The notes under the pieces were generated by a model. The model did no database searches. It saw only the letters and a list, made by a program, of their open reading frames with translations, and was not told the origin of the DNA. Below are positions 7,969 to 15,158 of a DNA stretch of 57,960 bases, piece after piece (position 1 is the first letter of the stretch; each line of letters starts with the position of its first letter). Source of the DNA: Bacteroidota bacterium (GTDB lineage Bacteria; Bacteroidota; Bacteroidia; Bacteroidales; Dysgonomonadaceae); NCBI GenBank assembly GCA_023388315.1, contig JAEWGM010000016.1:1-57960 (forward strand). Reading direction: 5' to 3'. The position numbers were made by a program, and so were the translations under genes.

Positions 7969-9018
7969 ATGAAAAGAACAAAACGAGCCTTACAATTAGG
8001 AATTTTTGTGGCAACCGCCATCATTTTATTCGTGATTGCGATTTATATGATAGGCAGCAAGGGAAATTTGTTTTCTTCCAATACGGATATTTACGCATCC
8101 TTTAAAGACATTCGCGGTTTGGTGTCGGGGAACATTGTGCGGTTTGCAGGAATCAACGTGGGAACCGTAAAAGATATCCGCATTGTGGCAGACTCATCGG
8201 TTATTGTAACCATGTCTGTGCGCGATAAATACACACAATACATCTACAAGAACTCTGCCGTGCAAATTGGGCAGGAAGGGTTGATGGGGGGTAAAATTGT
8301 GATTATTTCCACCGGCGACCCCGAAACCGGCAAGGTAGAAGAGGGAGATTATTTGCCCATTGCCGATGGGTTGGATATTCAGGCCATCATTGCCCAAGCC
8401 ACTCATATGCTGGATGAGGCCACCGGAACCGTGGCCAACTTGCGTTCCGTGACAGACAAGATCGATTCCGGCCGTGGCGATTTTGCACGCTTTATCAATG
8501 AAGATAACCTCACCGTGAGTTTGCGTAGCGCTTCAAATAGATTGAACGCCACCCTCGAAGATGTGCACCAAATCACTAGAAAAGTGAATTCTGGGCAAGG
8601 CGATATCGGCAAACTCATTAACGATGACCAACTCACCACTGAGATTAATAATATAATGGCCAATTTAAATGCCACTACGCAACGTGCCGATTCTTTGGTG
8701 AATCAATTGCACATCACCTCTCGCTCGTTAAACGAAGGCGAAGGCGTATTGCCTCGTCTTTTACACGACAAGCAAATGGGATTGAACGTGGATACAGCCA
8801 TAGCCAGCGTCGACCAAGGAGTGGTGCAAATAACCCGAGCCGCTGAAACCATTGCCGATAGCTGGATTTTTAGGTTGTTTTCAGGAAGAAAAAAGAAAAA
8901 AGAAACCGCACCCGCAACCACTCCACAACCGGTTCAGGAATTCAATGTGAAAGCGGGGGATACCATTGTGATACCAAGTAACGAGAATGAAATACCGGAG
9001 CTCCGAGAAAGGAAATAG
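7969..9018 (+). CDS. mlaD: MCE-domain (MlaD-like) lipid-binding protein
   Basis: 349 residues. One N-terminal membrane helix (about 10-30) anchors it in the inner membrane with the rest in the periplasm. The MCE domain follows, starting near residue 39 and including FKDIRGLVSGNIVRFAGINVG. After it comes a long helical region (about 145-290) and a Pro/Thr-rich tail. MCE proteins form hexameric rings or tubes that carry lipids. The 349-residue length is about twice E. coli MlaD but usual for Bacteroidota, where no separate MlaC or MlaB is seen beside it. Confidence 0.9.
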   Translation: MKRTKRALQLGIFVATAIILFVIAIYMIGSKGNLFSSNTDIYASFKDIRGLVSGNIVRFAGINVGTVKDIRIVADSSVIVTMSVRDKYTQYIYKNSAVQIGQEGLMGGKIVIISTGDPETGKVEEGDYLPIADGLDIQAIIAQATHMLDEATGTVANLRSVTDKIDSGRGDFARFINEDNLTVSLRSASNRLNATLEDVHQITRKVNSGQGDIGKLINDDQLTTEINNIMANLNATTQRADSLVNQLHITSRSLNEGEGVLPRLLHDKQMGLNVDTAIASVDQGVVQITRAAETIADSWIFRLFSGRKKKKETAPATTPQPVQEFNVKAGDTIVIPSNENEIPELRERK

Positions 9019-9110
9019 TGACAATAGCAAAAGCAATAGATTCTGCATGAGAAGTAATATAAATGAATAAAAACTATTTTTCACGAACAATCCGCGATTT
9101 ATAAATGTTA

Positions 9111-9118
9111 TATTTTTG
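9111..9118 (+). promoter_or_regulatory. TATTTTTG -7 box for the GlsB-like gene
   Basis: TAnnTTTG match 45 bases before ATG 9163 and after the mlaD stop, supporting separate transcription of the small stress gene. Confidence 0.5.
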
Positions 9119-9162
9119 ATACTTTCAGTATTATTCTTTTATTTACTTAAAAAAACTATATT

Positions 9163-9417
9163 ATGGGAATTTTATCTTGGATTATTTTAGGCTTAATTGC
9201 CGGAGCGATTGCTAAAGCAATTCGTCCCGGAGCAGACCCGGGTGGCTGGTTAGTTACAATACTTATTGGTATTGTTGGCGCCGTCGTTGGCGGATGGATA
9301 GGATCTGCATTGGGTTGGGGAACAGTAGATGAGTTCAGCATCAGAACGTTGTTGCTTTCCATTGGAGGCGCAATTCTTGTGTTGGCATTGTACGCCACGT
9401 TCCGTAAACGAGCCTGA
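9163..9417 (+). CDS. GlsB/YeaQ/YmgE-family stress-response membrane protein
   Basis: 84 residues, three hydrophobic glycine-rich helices (MGILSWIILGLIAGAIAK, then the GGWLVTILIGIVGAVVGG segment, then a C-terminal helix). This is the transglycosylase-associated/GlsB family of small inner-membrane proteins induced by acid, osmotic or envelope stress; the exact function is unknown. It has its own promoter-like element and terminator. It is the first gene of the stress-related stretch running to 19.3 kb. Confidence 0.88.
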   Translation: MGILSWIILGLIAGAIAKAIRPGADPGGWLVTILIGIVGAVVGGWIGSALGWGTVDEFSIRTLLLSIGGAILVLALYATFRKRA

Positions 9418-9444
9418 CAGTTACAACACGATCTTTTTATGAAG

Positions 9445-9474
9445 CACCATCTATTTTACAGATGGTGTTTTTTT
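9445..9474 (+). terminator. Terminator of the GlsB-like gene
   Basis: CACCATCT / AGATGGTG stem with a 7-base loop, then seven Ts. Confidence 0.85.
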
Positions 9475-9486
9475 GTTTACAAACCA

Positions 9487-9509
9487 AACGCCCGCGAACA
9501 GCGGGCGTT
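9487..9509 (-). terminator. Probable terminator of the SDR gene
   Basis: AACGCCCGC / GCGGGCGTT stem with 5-base loop, 67 bases beyond the SDR stop. On the minus strand it is followed by a broken T-rich run. Confidence 0.5.
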
Positions 9510-9575
9510 GGTTGAATAACAGTTTTCTGTGGTTGCACTGTGCCTGAAAATTTCAGTTTTATAACAAGCATCCCA

Positions 9576-10436
9576 TCACCCATTCACAATCTCCCCTCCG
9601 TTGGGGTGCAAGCATTGTCCGCTCATGTAACTGGAGTCATCCGAGGCTAAAAACAAAAAGCAGGGAGCTACCTCATTGGGTTCGCCGGCACGGCCCATAG
9701 GCGCGTCGCTACCAAATTGGGAAACCTTCTTCTTGTCAAACGATGAGGCAATTAACGGCGTCCAAATCGGGCCGGGCGCCACAGCGTTCACACGGATGTT
9801 TTTCGATGCCAAGTTTTGTGCCAAGCTGCGGGTGAAACTAATGATTGCGCCTTTTGTAGCCGCGTAATCCATAAGTTTTGCGCTTCCGCGATAGGCTGTT
9901 ACCGATGCGGTATTCACAATGGCGCTTCCTTTTTTCAAATGTGGCATCGCGTATTTTGTTACCCAAAAATAAGAAAAAACGTTGGTATAAAAAGTGCGTT
10001 CCAGTTGTTCGGTGGTAATATCTTCCAATTTTTCTGTTTCCCAATGCAAGGCAGCATTGTTAATGAGAATATCTAATTTTGAGAACTTGGCAACGGTTTT
10101 TTCAACCGCTTTTTTGCAGTTGTTTTCTTTGGACAAGTCGCCTTTTATCAGCAAACATTCACGGCCCATCGCTTCAATCTCTTCTTTTGTGGTTTTCGCG
10201 TCTTCGGTTTCGCTTAAATAAGCAATAGCAATATTGGCGCCGTGCATGGCGAACAGTAAGGCGGTGGCTTTGCCAATGCCGCTGTCGCCACCCGTTATGA
10301 GCGCTACCTTTCCTTTAAGTTTGTTGCTGCTATCTACCGGTTCCGTTTCGGGCACAGGTTTCATGTTGGATTCTTTTCCCGGCCTGCGTTGCGTTTGCGC
10401 CGGCCTTATTTTCTCAGGTTTTTCTTGTTTTTGCAT
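9576..10436 (-). CDS. Short-chain dehydrogenase/reductase, general-stress-protein-39/YghA-like
   Basis: 286 residues, cytoplasmic NAD(P)-dependent oxidoreductase. Nucleotide-binding TGGDSGIG at 48-55, NNAA near 127, catalytic S178, Y191 and K195 (Y-x-x-x-K) are present. The 40-residue Pro/Arg/Lys-rich N-terminal extension before the Rossmann fold and the GGDSGIG variant are typical of the GSP39/YghA subgroup linked with general stress. Substrate unknown. It is transcribed away from the Ku gene; the 163-base gap holds both promoters. Confidence 0.88.
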   Translation of the reverse strand: MQKQEKPEKIRPAQTQRRPGKESNMKPVPETEPVDSSNKLKGKVALITGGDSGIGKATALLFAMHGANIAIAYLSETEDAKTTKEEIEAMGRECLLIKGDLSKENNCKKAVEKTVAKFSKLDILINNAALHWETEKLEDITTEQLERTFYTNVFSYFWVTKYAMPHLKKGSAIVNTASVTAYRGSAKLMDYAATKGAIISFTRSLAQNLASKNIRVNAVAPGPIWTPLIASSFDKKKVSQFGSDAPMGRAGEPNEVAPCFLFLASDDSSYMSGQCLHPNGGEIVNG

Positions 10437-10599
10437 ACGTTCCTTTGTTAAGATGTATAGATAAAACCATTTTTTGGAGTGGTTTGTTTCAATCTTTCAT
10501 TATATTAACGTGCGGATGGAAATTCTTACACGTTCACGCGCGATGAGCGAACCTTACACCGCTCTCCTCTGTTTTATAAGAACACATATTCAATTTATT

Positions 10600-11373
10600 A
10601 TGAGATCAATTTGGAACGGCGCCATCGGTTTTGGGCTGGTAAATATTCCGGTGAAATTGTATTCGGCAACAGAGACGAGTACGCTGGATTTAGATATGCT
10701 GGATAAGAGCGATTTATCCAATATCCGCTTTAAGCGCGTAAATGAAAAAACCGGCAAAGAAGTGAAATGGGAAAATATTGTGAAAGGTTACAAGCTGGAT
10801 GATAATTACATTGTGTTGGATGAGGAGGATTTTGAAGCGGCGAGCCCCGAAAAAAGCAAGATTTTTTCCATTGAACAGTTTGTGGAGGAAGCCGAAATAG
10901 AAAGTGTTTATTTTCAAACGCCTTATTTTTTGGAACCGCAAAAGAACGGAGAAAACGCCTATGTTTTGTTGGTTCAAGCGCTCAAGAAAACCAAAAAAGT
11001 AGGCGTAGGCACTTTCGTTTTGCGCACCAAAGAGGTGTTGGGTATTGTGAAGCCCTATCGCGATTTGTTGATTGTGAACACCATCCGCTTCCCCGAAGAA
11101 TTGCGGGAATATGAAGAACTCGCCATCCCCGACAAAAAAGTGAAACCGGGAGAATTGAAAATGGCCGTTTCTTTGATTGAGCAAAACACGGAAAAGTTCG
11201 ATAGTGAGCAGTATAAAGACACCTACAGCGCCGATTTGCTGAAAATTATCAAACAAAAAGCGAAAGGCAAAAAACCGAAAATCGCGAAAACCGAAGAAAC
11301 GAGCGACAAAACCATCGATTTAATGGCGAAACTTAAAGCAAGCCTTGAGAAATCGAAGAAAAACGTGTCATAA
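10600..11373 (+). CDS. ku: Non-homologous end-joining protein Ku
   Basis: 257 residues. Bacterial Ku forms a homodimeric ring that threads onto broken DNA ends and recruits LigD. The N-terminus MRSIWNGAIGFGLVNIPVKL is the family hallmark, followed by the Ku core and a lysine-rich C-terminal tail (KQKAKGKKPK...). I chose ATG 10600 because it gives this canonical N-terminus; an upstream in-frame start adds 42 residues unrelated to Ku. The stop codon directly abuts the ligD start (TAAATG), so the two are almost certainly translated from one message. Confidence 0.95.
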   Translation: MRSIWNGAIGFGLVNIPVKLYSATETSTLDLDMLDKSDLSNIRFKRVNEKTGKEVKWENIVKGYKLDDNYIVLDEEDFEAASPEKSKIFSIEQFVEEAEIESVYFQTPYFLEPQKNGENAYVLLVQALKKTKKVGVGTFVLRTKEVLGIVKPYRDLLIVNTIRFPEELREYEELAIPDKKVKPGELKMAVSLIEQNTEKFDSEQYKDTYSADLLKIIKQKAKGKKPKIAKTEETSDKTIDLMAKLKASLEKSKKNVS

Positions 11374-13884
11374 ATGTCGTTAGAAACCTACAAAAAGAAA
11401 CGCGACTTCAACAAAACATCCGAACCCGATGGCGGAGATTCTTTGTCAGGAGGCCGTCTGGTGTTTGTGGTTCAACGTCATGCGGCTCGCCGCTTGCATT
11501 ACGATTTTCGGTTGGAAATGGACGGCGTGCTCAAAAGTTGGGCGGTGCCCAAAGGGCCATCGCTGAACCCCGCGGACAAGCGGCTGGCAATGATGGTGGA
11601 AGACCATCCATTTTCGTATCGCACGTTTGAAGGAACCATTCCCGAAGGGAGTTACGGCGCCGGAGAAGTGGAAATTTGGGACGAAGGTTTTTACGAACCG
11701 TTAACCCGCGAAAAAGGAAAAACCGATGACGAAACGTTGCAAGCCGCGTTGAAAAACGGTTCCATTAAAATCATTTTACACGGCAAAAAGCTCAAAGGTG
11801 AATTCGCGTTAGTGAAAATGCGCAGTGCGAAGGACGAAAACGCGTGGTTACTCATTAAACACAACGATGAATACGCGGTGAAAGAGCCTTACAATGCCGA
11901 AAATGAAACGTCCGCCGCTTCGAAAGTAACACAACTTGCCGAGAAAAAATACAAGGATTACACTACACCCAAATCAACTCGAAAATCGATCTCGATTAAA
12001 CACCTGTCCGGCCAAAAAAAGTTGGAAGAATTTGTTGAACCAATGCTGGCAAGCGTTACTGAAAAACCGTTTGACGGTGAAGATTGGATTTTCGAAATTA
12101 AATGGGATGGCTACCGCGCCATTGCCGATAACACGCAAGAACTGAAACTCTATTCACGAAACGGGTTGTCGTTTCTTGGCAAATATCCTGCCATTGAAGC
12201 ATCGCTTGCGAAACAGCAGTACAAAATGATTATCGATGGCGAAATTGTCGCTTACAACGACGATGAAAAACCCGATTTTCAAACGTTGCAACATTTCGAT
12301 GATAACCCGCAAGCGTCACTTATTTTTCACGTGTTCGATTTGTTGTATCTCAACGGGCACAGCACAAAAGAACTCACGCTGTTGCAGCGCAAAGAATTGT
12401 TGAAAGATGCCCTCACGGAAACGCCGCACTTGAAATATTGCGATCACGTGGAAAACAAGGGCAAAGCGTTTTACGATACCATACTGAAAGCGGATTTGGA
12501 GGGAATGATGGCCAAGAAAAAATCGAGCGCTTATCACGAAGGAATACGCAGCACAGAATGGCTGAAAATTAAAAACCAAAAAACCGAAGAAGCTGTGGTT
12601 GTGGGATATACGGAGCCACGTGGGTCGCGTAAATATTTCGGATCGCTTATTTTGGGACGCTACCGAAACGGGAAATTGCACTATGTGGGGCACGCCGGGT
12701 CAGGTTTCAGCGACAAGTTACTGAAAGAACTCCACAAACAAATGCAACCGCTGGTTACCGAAAAAATGCCGTTCGACACAAAACCAACCGTTAACGCACG
12801 GCCCACGTGGCTGAAACCCGAATTGGCGGCGACCATTAAATACACCAAAATTACCAACGACGGGCTTTTTCGCCACCCTGTGTTTATAGGAATAAGAGAA
12901 GATATTTCGGCGCACGATCTCTATCAGGAAAGTACGGGTGATACGTCTGAGAAAGAAACCGTTTCCGATGATTCTTCTGTTTCGGAAAACGAGGTGAAAT
13001 TCACTAACCGCGACAAACTTTATTGGAAAAAAGAAAAAATAACCAAAGGCGATTTAATCGATTATTATTTGTCCGTTAGCGATTATATTTTGCCGCACTT
13101 GAAAGATAGGGCCCAATCCTTGCATCGCTTCCCCGAAGGGATTGACGGACTGAGTTTTTACCATAAAGACGCGGGCAAAGACGCGCCATCGTGGGTGGAA
13201 ACGGTGCGCATTTTCTCGGAATCCAACAACAAAGAAATTGAGTATATCGTATGCAACAACCGCGACACATTGGGATATCTCATTAATTTGGGTTGTATTG
13301 AGCTCAATCCGTGGAACAACCGCACGCAGCATCCCGATAATCCCGATTATCTAATCATCGACCTCGACCCTTCCGATAAAAATACATTTAATCAAGTGGT
13401 TGAAGCGGCAAAAACAACCAAAGAAGTGTTGGACTTGGCCGCTGTGCCCGGTTATTGTAAAACATCGGGCAGCACAGGTATTCATATTTTTGTGCCGATG
13501 GGAGCGAAGTATAATTACGATCAAGTGCGCGATTTTGGTAACATCATCGCTCAATTGGTGCAACAGCGCCTTCCCAAAACCACCACGTTGGAACGAAGTT
13601 TGAAAAAGCGCGGCTCAAAAATCTACCTCGATTATTTGCAAAACCGGGGCGGACAAACGGTGGCAAGTGTGTACAGCGTGCGTCCCAAACCCGGCGCCAC
13701 CGTGTCGATGCCCATCGAGTGGAGCGAGCTCACAAACGACTTGTCAATTCAAGATTTTACCATACACAACGCGCTGTCGCGCCTGTCACAAAAGGGGGAT
13801 ATTTTCTTTCCCGTATTAGAAAAGGGAATCGATTTGGAAAAAGCGTTGGATAAATTACAGAAGGCGTTGAATGACAATTCCTAA
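11374..13884 (+). CDS. ligD: DNA ligase D, three-domain end-joining ligase/polymerase
   Basis: 836 residues in the order phosphoesterase, ligase, polymerase. Phosphoesterase domain (1 to about 190): LHYDFRLEMDG with H42 and D50, and H78 in VEDHPF, matching the catalytic His/Asp/His set. ATP-dependent ligase domain (about 220-520): nucleotidyl lysine K243 in EIKWDGYRA. Polymerase/primase domain (about 545-836): metal-binding DLDP, and KTSGSTGIHIFVP. All three activities look intact. Together with Ku it repairs double-strand breaks without a template. Ku-LigD systems are patchily distributed, so presence beside catalase and stress genes is informative. Confidence 0.95.
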   Translation: MSLETYKKKRDFNKTSEPDGGDSLSGGRLVFVVQRHAARRLHYDFRLEMDGVLKSWAVPKGPSLNPADKRLAMMVEDHPFSYRTFEGTIPEGSYGAGEVEIWDEGFYEPLTREKGKTDDETLQAALKNGSIKIILHGKKLKGEFALVKMRSAKDENAWLLIKHNDEYAVKEPYNAENETSAASKVTQLAEKKYKDYTTPKSTRKSISIKHLSGQKKLEEFVEPMLASVTEKPFDGEDWIFEIKWDGYRAIADNTQELKLYSRNGLSFLGKYPAIEASLAKQQYKMIIDGEIVAYNDDEKPDFQTLQHFDDNPQASLIFHVFDLLYLNGHSTKELTLLQRKELLKDALTETPHLKYCDHVENKGKAFYDTILKADLEGMMAKKKSSAYHEGIRSTEWLKIKNQKTEEAVVVGYTEPRGSRKYFGSLILGRYRNGKLHYVGHAGSGFSDKLLKELHKQMQPLVTEKMPFDTKPTVNARPTWLKPELAATIKYTKITNDGLFRHPVFIGIREDISAHDLYQESTGDTSEKETVSDDSSVSENEVKFTNRDKLYWKKEKITKGDLIDYYLSVSDYILPHLKDRAQSLHRFPEGIDGLSFYHKDAGKDAPSWVETVRIFSESNNKEIEYIVCNNRDTLGYLINLGCIELNPWNNRTQHPDNPDYLIIDLDPSDKNTFNQVVEAAKTTKEVLDLAAVPGYCKTSGSTGIHIFVPMGAKYNYDQVRDFGNIIAQLVQQRLPKTTTLERSLKKRGSKIYLDYLQNRGGQTVASVYSVRPKPGATVSMPIEWSELTNDLSIQDFTIHNALSRLSQKGDIFFPVLEKGIDLEKALDKLQKALNDNS

Positions 13885-13888
13885 TTAT

Positions 13889-14014
13889 AGTACACGGATA
13901 ACACAGATTTAAAAGATTTACACGGATTTTACATCTTTAGTTATCGGAATAATAGTGAAAATACATTCTCTGGTTATCCGCGAAAATCAGTCCTGTCTGT
14001 GTTATCCGTGTACT
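13889..14014. repeat. Inverted repeat with 19-bp perfect arms
   Basis: AGTACACGGATAACACAGA (13889-13907) is exactly inverted at 13996-14014, with an 88-base spacer that itself repeats ACACGGAT-like and GATTT words. Similar words (ACTGATAAAACGGAT, TTCGTGTTATT) occur around 30370-30460, so this is probably a dispersed intergenic repeat family. No T-run follows; not a standard terminator. Confidence 0.75.
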
Positions 14015-14104
14015 TATGAGAAAGCCGCTCATTCATTTTGGGCCATTAACCCCCATTTTCCACAAATTATTTGTTAAAATGATCGCCTTGTACTTTTTTT
14101 ACAA

Positions 14105-14112
14105 TATCTTTG
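14105..14112 (+). promoter_or_regulatory. TATCTTTG -7 box of an orphan transcription unit
   Basis: Perfect TAnnTTTG on the plus strand, more than 200 bases beyond ligD, with no plus-strand gene after it, only a hairpin terminator. Confidence 0.45.
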
Positions 14113-14118
14113 TGTTCA

Positions 14119-14209
14119 TTAAAGAATCCCTTTTTTCTTAAAGTCCATAATTAGAAATTTCAGGGTATGGCTCGGGGCGCAGTTCAGGCTGCATCCCGGC
14201 CATTTTTTT
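14119..14209 (+). ncRNA. Candidate small RNA of about 90 nt
   Basis: Inferred from a TATCTTTG box at 14105 and a strong two-level terminator hairpin ending in seven Ts at 14209. No reading frame of useful length lies between. The hairpin cannot serve the minus-strand SRPBCC gene because no T-run follows it in that direction. It could be an independent small RNA or a processed 3' part of the ligD message. No match to 4.5S, tmRNA or RNase P signatures was seen. Confidence 0.35.
14167..14209 (+). terminator. Two-level hairpin terminator
   Basis: Outer stem ATGGC-t-CGGG with CCCGGCCAT, inner stem GCAG/CTGC around TTCAGG, then TTTTTTT. Confidence 0.75.
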
Positions 14210-14247
14210 ATGTGCTGATTTGAAGATAGTTGCCCTCTCGACAATTC

Positions 14248-14898
14248 TTACGCCTCAATTACCCGTTTGAAGTTGTTAATATCTTCCCGAATAATTCTTT
14301 CCAATGCGGGTGTAAACAATTTTGCAACTCCGGCGCCTAAGTTTCCTGCCGGCGCGTGATATGAGATGGTTACATCAATAACAGTACCGAAATCGCCAGC
14401 GTCTAAGAATTTCACCAATCCCGTGTTCTCCACTTGCGAATCGGGCATGCTTTTCCATTTAATGGATTCGTTGGGAACATCCAACGTAATTTCGCACTTC
14501 CATTCCAACTTACCCAGTCCTCCGGGAATTTTGGCGTTCCACACCGAATGTATTTCGCTGAGTTCACGCACCGACTCCAAATGCTTCATAAAAAGCGGCA
14601 AATTGGAGAGGTTGCGCCAATAAGCATATACTTCTTCGCGCGGCTTGTCAACGGTTACCGCTGTTTGCACCAATACGCGTTTGGGGCCGGTGGTGCTATC
14701 CACGCCCAACGAGTTGTAGAGCGGACAGTATCCTTTTACTGCTCTGTACAACAACGCTCCGCCGCCTACTGCTTTCAATAATTTATTTTTTCCGCAAAAC
14801 GCTCTCGAAAGTAATAAGGTGCCGGCCAAAAAGGAGAAAATTCTTTCGGCATTGCCAACATTTCGTTCTCTGATTAATTCATAACTTTTCAATTCCAT
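14248..14898 (-). CDS. DUF2892 (YgaP-like) plus SRPBCC/polyketide-cyclase-like membrane protein
   Basis: 216 residues. The N-terminal part (about 1-70) resembles the DUF2892 inner-membrane module: NVGNAERIFSFLAG start, FCGKNKLLKAVGGGALLYRAVKGYCPLY. From about 80 onward is a START-like SRPBCC domain (VTVDKPREEVYAYWRNLSNLPLFMKHLESV...). Such two-part proteins are widespread but functionally unassigned; SRPBCC domains bind hydrophobic ligands. I start at ATG 14898 (MELKSYELIRERNVG) because the upstream extension to 14997 lacks family similarity. It lies downstream of the catalase gene's stop on the same strand with a terminator between. Confidence 0.8.
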   Translation of the reverse strand: MELKSYELIRERNVGNAERIFSFLAGTLLLSRAFCGKNKLLKAVGGGALLYRAVKGYCPLYNSLGVDSTTGPKRVLVQTAVTVDKPREEVYAYWRNLSNLPLFMKHLESVRELSEIHSVWNAKIPGGLGKLEWKCEITLDVPNESIKWKSMPDSQVENTGLVKFLDAGDFGTVIDVTISYHAPAGNLGAGVAKLFTPALERIIREDINNFKRVIEA

Positions 14899-15104
14899 TA
14901 TTTTTTTGTTTTTATAAAAGCAAATCCGGTTTGCTTGTGTGTTTTTTATTTGAGTTCTAACTTTGGCCTTGTAACAGCCGTGTATTACATGAAACATACC
15001 CCAACGGTTTTTTGTTTTGCGGAGCGATAAAAAAGAGAGTGGGGCGGAACATTAATAAAGAAACTTTAACTAAAAGATGTTTCTTCACAACCTTTACTCT
15101 ATAA

Positions 15105-15137
15105 AAAAAGCGAAAAGAGTTTTTCTTTCCGCTTTTT
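15105..15137 (-). terminator. Terminator of the catalase gene
   Basis: AAAAAGCG-x-AAAG / CTTT-x-CGCTTTTT type stem just beyond the catalase stop; on the minus strand it ends in a T-run. Confidence 0.7.
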
Positions 15138-15158
15138 AAATGCATATGTTTTTGTGGC

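Larger units (their letters stand above)
13885..14247. other. Intergenic region with long inverted repeat and orphan transcription unit
   Basis: 363 bases between convergent ligD and the SRPBCC gene. The left half is the 19-bp-arm inverted repeat, the right half a TATCTTTG box followed by a strong terminator (listed separately). No protein-coding frame is credible. Confidence 0.7.

Noticed and set aside
10474..10599. Longer N-terminus for Ku
   Set aside because: Canonical Ku begins at ATG 10600; the added 42 residues are not Ku-like.
13996..14014. Inverted repeat as terminator of ligD
   Set aside because: 88-base spacer and no T-run after either arm.
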